Position numbers and translations under genes: made by a program. From contig NZ_RPEN01000143.1 of NCBI RefSeq assembly GCF_003991405.1, positions 1 through 49,666 of the forward strand: DNA of 49,666 nt. The letters are read 5' to 3'. The notes beneath the pieces were generated by a model. It made no database searches, had not been told where the DNA came from, and was given only the letters and a program-made list of their open reading frames with translations. The DNA is from Pseudorhodobacter sp. E13 (GTDB taxonomy: Bacteria; Pseudomonadota; Alphaproteobacteria; Rhodobacterales; Rhodobacteraceae). Shown here one piece after another: positions 1 to 7,981 of this stretch; position 1 is the first letter of the stretch, and every line of letters starts with the position of its first letter.

Positions 1-36
1 ACGAGGGGGCTGGGGGGGGGGAGGTAGGGTGGGGGG
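1..36. other. G-rich stretch past the glutamine synthetase-like gene
   Basis: G runs occupy 5-9, 12-21, 27-29 and 31-36 on the plus strand. The stretch follows directly after the stop codon of the minus-strand gene at 37-1374, so that gene's message would be C-rich here. The run spacing meets the usual rule for an intramolecular G-quadruplex. I see no gene or classical terminator, and the window edge cuts the context. Confidence 0.5.
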
Positions 37-1374
37 TTAGACGGTGTCGAGATAGAGTTCGAGTTGCTCTTCGATGCTGAGTTCTGCGAGGTAGTGCATT
101 TCCTGCCGTTTTGTCAGCGCATAGTTGCGGATCAGGTCGCGGCTGAAGATGCGAGGCAGGATGGTGGAGTTTTCGAAGGCGTCGATCGCTGCGGCCCAAT
201 CGGTCGGGATCTGGTCCAGACCTTCGGTGGCATAGGCATTGCCTGCGATGGGGGCAGGCGGTTCTACCGCGTCCTCGATGCCATTCAGAGCTGCGCCAAG
301 GATGACGGCCAGCATCAGATAGGGGTTCACATCGCCGCCCGCGACGCGGTGTTCGATCCGGCGTGCGGCGGGGCTGCCGGCCGGAATGCGGATTGCGGCG
401 GTGCGATTTTCATAACCCCAGCACACCATGGTCGGGGCATGGGCGTCGGGCACCAGCCGTTCATAGCTGTTGGCATGTGGGGCGAAAAGCAGGGTGGAAT
501 CGCTCATCGCGGACAAGCAGCCTGCAACGGCGTGGCGCAGGGCTGCGGTGCCCTTTGGCCCACCGGAATCAAAGATATTGTCGCCTTTTTCATCGAGGAT
601 CGAGAAATGCGTGTGCAGGCCAGAGCCGGAATATTCCGGGTAGGGTTTGGCCATGAAAGAGGCCGCAAAACCATGTCTGCGGGCCAGCCCCTTGACCAGC
701 ATCTTGAACAGCCATGCATCATCGGCGGCGCGCAGGGCATCGTCGCAATGCATCAGGTTCACCTCAAATTGTCCAAGCCCGGTTTCCGAGGTGGAGGTAT
801 CGGCAGGGATATCCATCGCCTCGCAGGCGTCATAGAGATCGGTGAAGAAAGTATCGAACGCGTCCAGCGCCCGGATCGACAGGGTTTCGGCGGCCTTGCG
901 GCGTTTGCCAGAGCGGGGCGAGGCGGGCACCTGCATCTTTTTGCCAGAGTCGTCGATCAGAAAGAATTCCAGTTCCATTGCGCAGACCGGGGTCAGGCCG
1001 CGTGCCTTGTAGCGGGCGACCACGGCGGCCAGCGCCTGACGCGGATCGCCATCATAGGGTTGGCCGTTTTCGCGGAACATCCAGATCGGCAGCAAGGCGG
1101 TTGGCGCCTCCAGCCAAGGCATCGGCATGAAGCCGCGCTCGGTCGGTTTCAGCACGCCATCGGCATCGCCTTGTTCGAACACCAGCGGGCTGTCGTCGAT
1201 ATCTTCGCCCCAGATGTCAAGGTTCAGCACCGAGAAAGGAAAGCGGATGCCATCCTTGACCGCCTTATCGGCAAAGCGGGACGGGATACGTTTGCCCCGC
1301 GCCTGCCCATTCAGGTCGGCCGCTGCGACACGGATCGTGCGGACTTCGGGATGTTTGCGTAGCCAGTCTTTCAT
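37..1374 (-). CDS. glutamine synthetase family protein (gamma-glutamyl amine ligase type)
   Basis: Predicted cytosolic ATP-dependent ligase joining the gamma-carboxyl of glutamate to ammonia or an amine. At 445 residues it has the length of the PuuA/GlnA3-like branch. Catalytic-core motifs are present: MELEFF at 133-138, SETGLGQFEVN at 196-206 with Glu197 and Glu204, GSGLHTHFS at 250-258 with His254 and His256, NRTAAIRIP at 323-331 with Arg324 and Arg329, and RIEHR at 339-343. The ATG at 1374 has AGGTGAG upstream. It is the last gene of a minus-strand operon, 3 bases after the permease at 1378-2205. The link to an importer favours a role in gamma-glutamylating an imported amine or polyamine over ammonia assimilation; that is inference, and the substrate cannot be read from the sequence. 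Confidence 0.9.
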   Translation of the reverse strand: MKDWLRKHPEVRTIRVAAADLNGQARGKRIPSRFADKAVKDGIRFPFSVLNLDIWGEDIDDSPLVFEQGDADGVLKPTERGFMPMPWLEAPTALLPIWMFRENGQPYDGDPRQALAAVVARYKARGLTPVCAMELEFFLIDDSGKKMQVPASPRSGKRRKAAETLSIRALDAFDTFFTDLYDACEAMDIPADTSTSETGLGQFEVNLMHCDDALRAADDAWLFKMLVKGLARRHGFAASFMAKPYPEYSGSGLHTHFSILDEKGDNIFDSGGPKGTAALRHAVAGCLSAMSDSTLLFAPHANSYERLVPDAHAPTMVCWGYENRTAAIRIPAGSPAARRIEHRVAGGDVNPYLMLAVILGAALNGIEDAVEPPAPIAGNAYATEGLDQIPTDWAAAIDAFENSTILPRIFSRDLIRNYALTKRQEMHYLAELSIEEQLELYLDTV

Positions 1375-1377
1375 AAC

Positions 1378-2205
1378 TCACCTGATGATCTGCGGGCGCA
1401 GCTTGACGCGGCTCCGCTCGTTTGAGGGCAAATGCCTGTTCAGTCGTTTGTTGATGGCCCCAAAGACCCAGATCACCGCCAAGGTCAGCAGGATGAAATA
1501 GAAGGCAACGATGGGGTAGGGGACGAAGGGGTTGAAGGTTTTGTCGACGAAATAACTGGCGTAATACAGCGCGTCACCTTCCTGCCGGAAGGCCGGAAAG
1601 CCGGAAAAGAACACCAGTGTCGTTGCGTGGAACAGAAAGATCGCCTCATTGGTATAGGCGGGCCAGCCCAGCCGCAGCATGGTCGGCCATTGGATACGGC
1701 GAAACCGCGCCCAGCCGGTGATGCCATAGGCATCCGCCGCCTCCAGATCGCCCTTGGGGATGGACCGCAGCGCGCCGTAGAAAATCTCGGCGGAATAGGC
1801 GGCGGTGTTCAAAAACAGCACGATCAGCGCCCCGGCCCAAGCGCGCGACAGCCAGCTGACCTCGGCGGTGATGCCGAACAGCTCGATCCCGTTGCGCGGC
1901 AGCAGCACCAATGCTTCATAGGCCAGAAAGAACTGAATGAACAAAGGCGAGCCGCGGAACACAAAGATGAACCATTCTGCCGGCTTGCGCGCCAGTTTGA
2001 AGCGGGACGCCTTGGCCAGCGCCAGCGCATTGGCCAGCACAAAGCCGAACAGCAGCGCCAGCGCGCCGAAATAGATGTTCCAGATCAGGCCAGAGCCGAT
2101 CAGCGTGAATTGCTGGCACAGGGTGAAATCGGCCTTGGGCAGCAGGCGTTCACCATAACCAAGCGACCGCAAGCCATAATCGGCAATGGTTTGCAGGCAA
2201 CTCAT
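1378..2205 (-). CDS. amino-acid ABC transporter permease (HisM/OccM type)
   Basis: Inner-membrane permease subunit of a polar amino-acid (HAAT/PAAT) importer, 275 residues. Several hydrophobic spans are visible, and the ABC-facing loop reads EAADAYGITGWARFRRI, the EAA motif that contacts the ATPase. The residue run AYSAEIFYGALRSIP before it is typical of the HisM/ArtM family. The ATG at 2203-2205 overlaps the stop of the upstream permease in an ATGA arrangement, so the two permeases are probably translationally coupled and work as a heterodimer. The glutamine synthetase-like gene follows 3 bases downstream. Confidence 0.92.
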   Translation of the reverse strand: MSCLQTIADYGLRSLGYGERLLPKADFTLCQQFTLIGSGLIWNIYFGALALLFGFVLANALALAKASRFKLARKPAEWFIFVFRGSPLFIQFFLAYEALVLLPRNGIELFGITAEVSWLSRAWAGALIVLFLNTAAYSAEIFYGALRSIPKGDLEAADAYGITGWARFRRIQWPTMLRLGWPAYTNEAIFLFHATTLVFFSGFPAFRQEGDALYYASYFVDKTFNPFVPYPIVAFYFILLTLAVIWVFGAINKRLNRHLPSNERSRVKLRPQIIR

Positions 2206-3083
2206 GTGGCAGCCTTTCTTTGGGCTTCACCCGATGCGGTGGCTTGCCCAAGGCTCAGGCGGTTCTGGATGCGCGTCAGCACCAGTTCTGATACCCGCGT
2301 CATGCACAGGTAAAACACCAGCAGGAACAAGAAGTAATACAGCCGCCAATCGGGGTGCGGATAGGCATAGGCGCTGGTTTTCGCGCCGCCCAATTCCCGC
2401 GCCCAATAAACGATATCCTGCACCCCCAGCAAGAACAGCAAAGGCGTGGCCTTGATCAAGATCATCCACAGGTTCGACAGGCCGGGCAGGGCATAGACCC
2501 ACATCTGCGGCACCAGAACCCGGCGGAACACCTGGCGCGCGTTCATGCCATAAGCTTCGGCGGTTTCCAACTGCGCGCGCGGCACAGCCTGCATCGCGCC
2601 GTAAATCACATTGGCGGCAAAGGCCCCGAACACCAGCGCGAATGTCACCACCGCCAGCACAAAGCCATAGGCCGAATGCCAGACCTGCGCCGAGGCGTTC
2701 TGCGGCACTTTCGCCTCGGGGCAGACCCGGAATTCCAAGCCGTTGCGAATAGGGTCTGTCCAGTCCGGGCAGCGGACCTGATGCATCAACCACTCGATCC
2801 CCTGATCCAGCGCGATGACGAAAAACAGAAAGAACACGATATCCGGCACGCCGCGCACCATGGCGGTATAGCCTTTGCCGATGATCCGCAGCGGCAGGAT
2901 ATGCGACCGCGACATCATCGCGCCGCCAAAACCAAAGGCAAGCGCCGTGGGGGCGGTGACCGCCAGCAGCGTCAGCACGGTCAGAAAAGAGAAATAGAAA
3001 TCAAGATGCTTGCCCGTGGTCAGGTAGCACAAAAGCCAGTTCAGGCCTTGCAGGGTCGAAGGGTCGGCGCAACTGGAAAACAT
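2202..3083 (-). CDS. amino-acid ABC transporter permease (HisQ/OccQ type)
   Basis: Second permease subunit, 293 residues, longer than HisQ because of a polar segment around residues 100-130 (with two Cys, in VRCPDWTDP and FRVCPEAK) that would lie outside the membrane between hydrophobic spans. The EAA loop reads ETAEAYGMNARQVFRRV. MVRGVPDIVFFLFF is the usual family segment at the second span. Its start is separated from the stop of the binding protein by about 98 bases that hold a strong hairpin. It probably pairs with the product of 1378-2205. Confidence 0.92.
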   Translation of the reverse strand: MFSSCADPSTLQGLNWLLCYLTTGKHLDFYFSFLTVLTLLAVTAPTALAFGFGGAMMSRSHILPLRIIGKGYTAMVRGVPDIVFFLFFVIALDQGIEWLMHQVRCPDWTDPIRNGLEFRVCPEAKVPQNASAQVWHSAYGFVLAVVTFALVFGAFAANVIYGAMQAVPRAQLETAEAYGMNARQVFRRVLVPQMWVYALPGLSNLWMILIKATPLLFLLGVQDIVYWARELGGAKTSAYAYPHPDWRLYYFLFLLVFYLCMTRVSELVLTRIQNRLSLGQATASGEAQRKAAT

Positions 3084-3096
3084 GAATATTCCGTAA

Positions 3097-3149
3097 GGGC
3101 AGCGCGCGTATTTTCCGCGGAAAAGGTTTGGAAAAACCGCGCGCTGCCC
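3097..3149 (-). other. strong hairpin between binding-protein and permease genes
   Basis: Arms GGGCAGCGCGCG at 3097-3108 and CGCGCGCTGCCC at 3138-3149 are perfect 12-base complements. The loop contains a second palindrome, TTTTCCGCGGAAAA at 3111-3124. No T-run follows on the minus strand, so an mRNA-stabilising or partial attenuating element fits better than a full terminator. Such structures after binding-protein genes commonly raise binding-protein over permease levels. Confidence 0.7.
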
Positions 3150-3181
3150 AAGAGTGGGTTACCTCGCCAAACTTTGGCGTC

Positions 3182-3904
3182 TTAGAACGGGGCGACCGTA
3201 TCGCCGAACCATTTCTTGATCAGCTCATTCAAGGAACCATCGGCCTTCATGGCCGCGATGCCTGCATCGAACTTGTCGCGCAATTCGGTGTCGGATTTGC
3301 GCAGGCCCATGCCAACACCACCGCCCAATTGCACATCTTCACCCGCCCAGACGAACTGGCCGTTCGATTCCGCCAGAATCGGTGCCAGATATTCCTTATC
3401 CGCGAAAACGGCATCGGCCTCGCCATTGCGCACGGCGGCCACGGTTTCATCCGGGGTGGCGAATTCGATCAAAGTGGCACCGCTGGATTGCACATAGCCT
3501 GCCTGAATCGTGCCGGTCTGTGCCGAAACAGCCCCGCCCTTGATATCGGCGCCCGCGTCCAGCGCCATATAGGCCGAGGAGGCCGGCGGCACATAGTTTT
3601 GCGTGAAGTCGATGACTTCCTTACGCTCATCCGTGATGCTCATCCCTGCGATGATCACATCATAGTTGCCGGACTGAAGGTTGGGGATGATACCATCCCA
3701 ATCGGTCGTCACCCATTCACAGGTCAGGCCCGCCATTTCGCACAGCTTGTCGCCCAGTTCGCGCTCAAACCCGTCCACTTCGCCCGCGTCATTGATGAAG
3801 TTATAGGGAGGGTAGGCGCCCTCGGTCCCCATGCGCACGGTTTGTGCCAGCGATGCGCTAGCGGTCAGCGCCAGCAGCGCGGTGGTCAGAATCAGCTTTT
3901 TCAT
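3182..3904 (-). CDS. amino-acid ABC transporter substrate-binding protein
   Basis: Periplasmic binding protein of family 3 (SBP_bac_3), 240 residues. Residues 1-20 form a signal peptide with a basic start, a hydrophobic core and a likely cut after ASLA. The mature start, with RMGTEGAYPPYNFIND and GFERELGDKLC, is the family hallmark, as is GIIPNLQSGNYDVIIAGMS. The lysine/arginine/ornithine and octopine binding proteins share these features, but the ligand is not decidable here. GGGAG precedes the ATG. It follows the ATPase gene by 45 bases and is followed by the hairpin at 3097-3149. Confidence 0.93.
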   Translation of the reverse strand: MKKLILTTALLALTASASLAQTVRMGTEGAYPPYNFINDAGEVDGFERELGDKLCEMAGLTCEWVTTDWDGIIPNLQSGNYDVIIAGMSITDERKEVIDFTQNYVPPASSAYMALDAGADIKGGAVSAQTGTIQAGYVQSSGATLIEFATPDETVAAVRNGEADAVFADKEYLAPILAESNGQFVWAGEDVQLGGGVGMGLRKSDTELRDKFDAGIAAMKADGSLNELIKKWFGDTVAPF

Positions 3905-3949
3905 TTGGTTGCTCCCTATTGCAAAGCTTTTGTGATGGTTCTTTGTGCC

Positions 3950-4756
3950 TTACCCGCCCGCCGAAAGGAAGCCACGCAAACGCTCTGATTGCGGGTTTCC
4001 GAACAACGCGCCGGGGGGGCCTTCTTCTTCGGTGCGGCCTTGGTGCAGGAACACGACGTGATCCGACACATCGGCCGCCAGTTTCATATCATGCGTCACC
4101 AAAAGCATGGTGCGCCCTTCTTCGGCCAAGGCCTTGATGACCTTGACAACCTCTTGTTCCAATTCCGGGTCCAGCGCGGATGTCGGTTCATCGAACAACA
4201 GCGCGCGGGGTTCCATGCACAGCGCGCGCGCAATCGCCGCGCGTTGCTGCTGGCCGCCCGACAACATCGCAGGCCAAGCGTCGGCCTTGTCGCCAATGCC
4301 CACCTTCTCCAGATACTGCCGCGCCTTGGCCTCTACCTCGACCGGATCGCGTTTCAGCACCGTCACCGGTGCCTCCATCACGTTTTGCAGGATGGTCATA
4401 TGGGACCACAGGTTGAACTGCTGAAACACCATCGACAGATTTGTGCGGATGCGCGTGACCTGCGCGCGGTCGGCGGGGTGGCGGTTCAAACCTTCGCCGC
4501 GCCATTGCACCGCCTCGCCTTCGAACTTGATGACCCCTTGCTGGCTGTCCTCCAACAGGTTGCAACAGCGCAGCAGCGTCGATTTGCCCGACCCGGAAGA
4601 CCCGATCAGCGAGATCACATGCCCCTTGGGCGCAACCATATCAATGCCTTTCAGCACCTCCAGATTGCCATAGCTTTTGTGCAGGTCCCGGATTTCGATG
4701 ACAGGCACCGCGCTGTCGGTGTCATCGGATCGGAGGGCTTGGGTATTCTGGGTCAC
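3950..4756 (-). CDS. amino-acid ABC transporter ATP-binding protein
   Basis: ATPase subunit that drives the importer, 268 residues. Walker A GSSGSGKST is at 52-60, the Q-loop at 112-113, the signature LSGGQQQR at 165-172, Walker B LLFDEP at 186-191 and the H-loop His at 222. It belongs to the HisP/GlnQ group. The only plausible start is a GTG at 4754-4756, with a weak GTGAG upstream; roughly the first 18 residues are unlike the family and may be unstructured. It is the first gene of the importer operon, and several palindromes lie in the 133 bases in front of it. Confidence 0.93.
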   Translation of the reverse strand: MTQNTQALRSDDTDSAVPVIEIRDLHKSYGNLEVLKGIDMVAPKGHVISLIGSSGSGKSTLLRCCNLLEDSQQGVIKFEGEAVQWRGEGLNRHPADRAQVTRIRTNLSMVFQQFNLWSHMTILQNVMEAPVTVLKRDPVEVEAKARQYLEKVGIGDKADAWPAMLSGGQQQRAAIARALCMEPRALLFDEPTSALDPELEQEVVKVIKALAEEGRTMLLVTHDMKLAADVSDHVVFLHQGRTEEEGPPGALFGNPQSERLRGFLSAGG

Positions 4757-4790
4757 GAAGGCTCACTGCGTTGGTGGGGCGTTGGGGTTG

Positions 4791-4873
4791 TTGCGCAAAT
4801 TAGGGCGTATAATTTGCCCTATTGCAACGGGCATTATGGCCATTCGTCACGTCACACGGCCATTTTGCGCAAA
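4791..4873. promoter_or_regulatory. putative operator region of the importer operon
   Basis: The palindrome TTGCGCAA occurs at 4791-4798 and again at 4865-4872 (within TTTGCGCAAA, 4864-4873), 74 bases apart. Between them TAGGGC at 4801-4806 and GCCCTA at 4816-4821 form a 6-base inverted repeat around an AT-rich spacer. All lie 35-117 bases upstream of the GTG start of the ATPase gene, where a promoter is expected. The regulator is not identified and none is adjacent. Confidence 0.45.
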
Positions 4874-4889
4874 GGGCCTGCGCCTTTTG

Positions 4890-5636
4890 TCAGGGCGGTG
4901 GCGGATTGGGCACCGCCAGATAATCCGCGGCGGGCAGGCGCACCAGCCCGCGCAAGCCAAGGCTGTATCGCGCGCTGTCGGGCAGGGCTGTGATGGCGGC
5001 AGCGGTGATGTCGAACAGCAGCGCCGCCTTGTCCTGCTGCGCCGTGATAAGGGGCAGGCCGGGGGTGGGGGCGGTGCGCGCCACAACCCGCAAGCCATCG
5101 CTCACCCGGTCCAGCCGTCGCAAATGCCGCCAAGTCACCGCATCCAGCGCACCCAGATCGGCGCGGCCTTCGGCAATGGCTTGGGCTGTGGCCCGGTGCG
5201 CACCTGTCCGCAGCCCTGCGGGGAATCGCAGCCCCAAACGGGCGGCCTCTGTCTGCGGGGCGGCCCAGCCCGATTGCGACATCGGCTCATTATAGGCCAA
5301 GGCCGTGCCGTCAAATTCCGCCAGCGTGGCGCGCGGATCATCGGCGCGGGCGACAAAGACGCTGCAATACTGGCCGGGGCCGCAGCCCTCCAGCCCATAA
5401 TCCGGCGTGCCGACCAAGGCGACCTTGGGGTGCAGCCGCGCCCGGAACGGATAGCCACAGGTCTGCGCCAGCAGCAGGTCAGGGGCCTGCCAAATCTCCC
5501 ACAGATCGGGGCCGCGCAGCAGGGTCGCTGGGGCCTCCAGCCCGGCCTTGGCGGCCCCTTCGCGGATCAAGTGCCAAAGCGTGTCATTCGCGGCGGTCAG
5601 ATCGCCGAAGTCATACATCGGCAGCGCGGCGATCAT
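4890..5636 (-). CDS. PhnD/SsuA-like substrate-binding fold protein, no signal peptide
   Basis: 248 residues resembling the phosphate/phosphonate-binding (PhnD-like, PF12974-type) group: an N-terminal MYDF start, LLLAQTCGYPF, a central ALVGTPDYG segment, AYNEPMSQSGW and GRADLGALDAVTW all follow the family pattern. It starts directly with MIAALPMYDF, so no export signal is seen and the protein may be cytosolic, or the true start may be missed. The ATG overlaps the stop of the TerB-like gene upstream. Ligand and role are unknown. The importer operon follows 133 bases downstream on the same strand but has its own binding protein. Confidence 0.8.
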   Translation of the reverse strand: MIAALPMYDFGDLTAANDTLWHLIREGAAKAGLEAPATLLRGPDLWEIWQAPDLLLAQTCGYPFRARLHPKVALVGTPDYGLEGCGPGQYCSVFVARADDPRATLAEFDGTALAYNEPMSQSGWAAPQTEAARLGLRFPAGLRTGAHRATAQAIAEGRADLGALDAVTWRHLRRLDRVSDGLRVVARTAPTPGLPLITAQQDKAALLFDITAAAITALPDSARYSLGLRGLVRLPAADYLAVPNPPPP

Positions 5637-6070
5637 GCTTTGGCGGCCCGTTGCCGTGCCATGGCCGATTGCTGATCGGTCAGCCCCAGCAGGTTCACCA
5701 CCAGCCGCATAAGCTGATCTTCGGCGGCATCACGGCTGTCATCGGCCAGAACCACAGACCACATCGCCTGCACCACTGCCTCACGATCCTCCAGCGCGGT
5801 GGCCTCTTTCAGCGCCCGGGTAAAGCGGACGGTGTCTGGGGCCTCCTGCTCCAACACCTCGGCCTGCGCGCGCAGATCGGCGGCGGCTTGCGGTGTCAGG
5901 TGGTGGCGGGTGGCCAGCACGCGGTCAATCCGCGCCATCTCCACGCGGGCATAATCGCCATCGGCGCGGGCCAGCCGCACAAGCAAAGCCGCCAAGGCCA
6001 GATCGGCATCCGGTTCAGGCAGGCGGTCAGGGGTCGGGGCCGTCAGGCGGCGCAGCAATGCATCAAACAT
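5633..6070 (-). CDS. TerB family protein
   Basis: 145 residues, all predicted helical, resembling the TerB/tellurite-resistance fold; residues about 24-50 (LALAALLVRLARADGDY) and 100-120 (VVQAMWSVVLADD) carry the paired ADG and ADD acidic sites seen in this family, which are thought to bind divalent metal. I chose the ATG at 6068-6070 because the upstream extension is low-complexity and lacks a better ribosome site. Its stop overlaps the start of the PhnD-like gene. The function in this order is not established; a tellurite role should not be assumed. Confidence 0.8.
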   Translation of the reverse strand: MFDALLRRLTAPTPDRLPEPDADLALAALLVRLARADGDYARVEMARIDRVLATRHHLTPQAAADLRAQAEVLEQEAPDTVRFTRALKEATALEDREAVVQAMWSVVLADDSRDAAEDQLMRLVVNLLGLTDQQSAMARQRAAKA

Positions 6071-6228
6071 ACCCCCGATATAGGGGCAGTTCCCGCGCCT
6101 GCCAATGTCTGAAACGCGCGGCCATTGCATCACGTTCGGGCGATCACATCGGCAAAAGCGCGGATTTCTTCACGAAGCATTAACTTTCCCCGACGAAAGC
6201 TAAAACTTGAACAACCCCGAGGCTTGCG

Positions 6229-7398
6229 ATGGATTCGGACCTTTTTGACCCTGAACGCCCCGCCACCGGCCCCTTGCCGGGTGAGGAGGTGGATTGGCTG
6301 CGCCTGATCCGCTCTCGCCGGGTGGGGCCGGTGACCTTTCATCGCCTGATCGCTGAACATGGCAGCGCTGCGGCGGCGCTTGCGGCCTTGCCCGGCATCG
6401 CCGCCGCGGCAGGGGTGGACCATTACAGCATCTGCCCGATGGAAGTGGCGCAGCACGAAATGTCGCTGGGCCGTGTGGCGGGGGCGAAACTGCTGTGCTG
6501 GGGCGGGCCGGACTATCCGGCGGCGCTGTATGATCTGCCCGATGCGCCGCCGGTGCTGTGGGCGCTGGGCGATGTGTCGCTGCTCAACCGGCCTGCGCTG
6601 GCGATGGTGGGGGCGCGCAATGCCTCCAGCCTTGGGCTGCGCATGGCAACCCGGCTGGCCGAGACGATGGGCGAAAACGGCTTTGTGATCGTGTCGGGGC
6701 TGGCCCGGGGCATTGACGCCGCCGCCCATAAGGCCGCGCTGGCGCTGGGCACGGTTGCGGTGCAGGCGGGCGGGGTCGATGTGATCTATCCCGAAGAAAA
6801 CACCCTTCTGGCGGGCGAGATTGCCGCGAAAGGCTGCCGCATATCAGAGCAACCCATGGGCCTTGCCCCACAGGCGCGGCATTTTCCCCTGCGCAACCGT
6901 CTGGTGTCCGGCCTTGCCCGCGCGGTGGTGGTGGTCGAGGCGGCGGCGCGCTCTGGCAGTCTGATCACCGCGCGCAATGCGCTGGATCAGGGGCGCGATG
7001 TGCTGGCGGTGCCGGGCCACCCGTTTGATGCCCGCGCTTCGGGCTGCAACAGTCTGATCCGCGATGGCGCGACCCTTGTGCGCAGCTCCTCTGACGTGAT
7101 CGAGGCGATTGGCACCGGCCTTGCGCTGCACCGCACAGCGACGCCTGCGCGCCCCGAGCCTGCTGTCCCTACGGCCCCGCCGCTGCCCGGCCCGGTGCCT
7201 GCCCGCAGGCCTTTGCACGATATCTCGGCGCTGCACAGTCAGATCCTTGCCCGGCTTGGCCCCAGCCCCTTGGCCGAAGATCAGCTGATCCGCGATCTGG
7301 CGATGCCGCCCGCCCATATCACGCCCGAACTTCTGACGCTGGAACTGGAAGGCAAGGTGTTGCGGCAGGCGGGGGGGCTGCTGTCAAGGGCGGATTAA
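6229..7398 (+). CDS. dprA: DNA-processing protein DprA
   Basis: DprA binds incoming single-stranded DNA and loads RecA during transformation; in Rhodobacter relatives it also matters for receipt of gene transfer agent DNA. 389 residues: an N-terminal helical part to about 65, then the Rossmann-like DprA core with AMVGARNASSLG, SGLARGIDAAAH, GGVDVIYPEEN, FPLRNRLVSGL and RSGSLITARNALDQG, then a C-terminal winged-helix segment from about 325. The ATG at 6229 has CGAGG upstream. A TTAAC half-site lies about 50 bases before the start, compatible with but not proof of CtrA control. Convergent with the next gene with 4 bases of overlap. Confidence 0.95.
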   Translation: MDSDLFDPERPATGPLPGEEVDWLRLIRSRRVGPVTFHRLIAEHGSAAAALAALPGIAAAAGVDHYSICPMEVAQHEMSLGRVAGAKLLCWGGPDYPAALYDLPDAPPVLWALGDVSLLNRPALAMVGARNASSLGLRMATRLAETMGENGFVIVSGLARGIDAAAHKAALALGTVAVQAGGVDVIYPEENTLLAGEIAAKGCRISEQPMGLAPQARHFPLRNRLVSGLARAVVVVEAAARSGSLITARNALDQGRDVLAVPGHPFDARASGCNSLIRDGATLVRSSSDVIEAIGTGLALHRTATPARPEPAVPTAPPLPGPVPARRPLHDISALHSQILARLGPSPLAEDQLIRDLAMPPAHITPELLTLELEGKVLRQAGGLLSRAD

Positions 7399-7832
7399 CG
7401 GCAGAATTCCGCCAGCACCGGGCGATAGGCAGCGCAAAGCTCTGGCGCGGTGAACCAGGCATCGGTGGCACCGATGGCCCAATGCACGGCGACCCAGGTG
7501 TCGCCCGATCTTTCAAACAGCGCCTGCATGCTGCTGCCATCCATGAAGTCGATGCCTTCGGGGTCGCGCAGGCCCATGGGCGTTTGTCGCAAGTCAATTT
7601 CCGCGCCGCCGGGGCGTTGTGGCCGCAGCATCGCAAAGCCCAGCCGACCATCGACCCGCAGGCTGTCGACCACGAATTCTACCGGCCCGCCCAATTGCCA
7701 GACCGCATGCGGTCGCAAGGCATCCAACATCCCCGCCCGATCCGCCGATCCGCGCGCGGGTTCCTGCCATCCAAGGGCCGGCCCTGCGCCAAAAGCGGCC
7801 AGACAAGCGCCATATGCAAGGATACGTTTCAT
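7395..7832 (-). CDS. conserved secreted protein of unknown function
   Basis: 145 residues with a signal peptide (MKRILAYGACLAAFGAGPALGW). The mature part has the pattern DALRPHAVWQLGGPVEFVV and MLRPQRPGG, which I associate with an uncharacterised family of small exported proteobacterial proteins. Three Cys remain. The start at 7830-7832 gives a clean signal peptide and follows GAGG; the longer reading adds 43 residues with no export logic. No function is known to me. Confidence 0.75.
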   Translation of the reverse strand: MKRILAYGACLAAFGAGPALGWQEPARGSADRAGMLDALRPHAVWQLGGPVEFVVDSLRVDGRLGFAMLRPQRPGGAEIDLRQTPMGLRDPEGIDFMDGSSMQALFERSGDTWVAVHWAIGATDAWFTAPELCAAYRPVLAEFCR

Positions 7833-7912
7833 GGGGGGCCTCGATTCCTTGTTGCAGTGAAGGCCAAAAAAGGCAATCAGGTCAAACACTTTGCGAATGA
7901 CATCTGGCTCCA

Positions 7913-7941
7913 TTGACATTTTGCCCCATTCGCACACATCT
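7913..7941 (+). promoter_or_regulatory. possible topA promoter
   Basis: TTGACA at 7913-7918 is a perfect -35 hexamer. A 17-base spacer leads to ACATCT, a poor -10. It lies 64 bases upstream of the topA start, in the 149-base divergent region shared with the gene at 7395-7832. Confidence 0.35.
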
Positions 7942-7981
7942 TGCCCCGCCATCACGGGCATTGTTCGGAAAAGAGGTTTTC

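Noticed and set aside
1432-2313. Long plus-strand frame opposite the permease genes
   Set aside because: The minus strand holds permeases with clear spans and EAA loops; the plus-strand translation is Gln/Arg/His-rich shadow.
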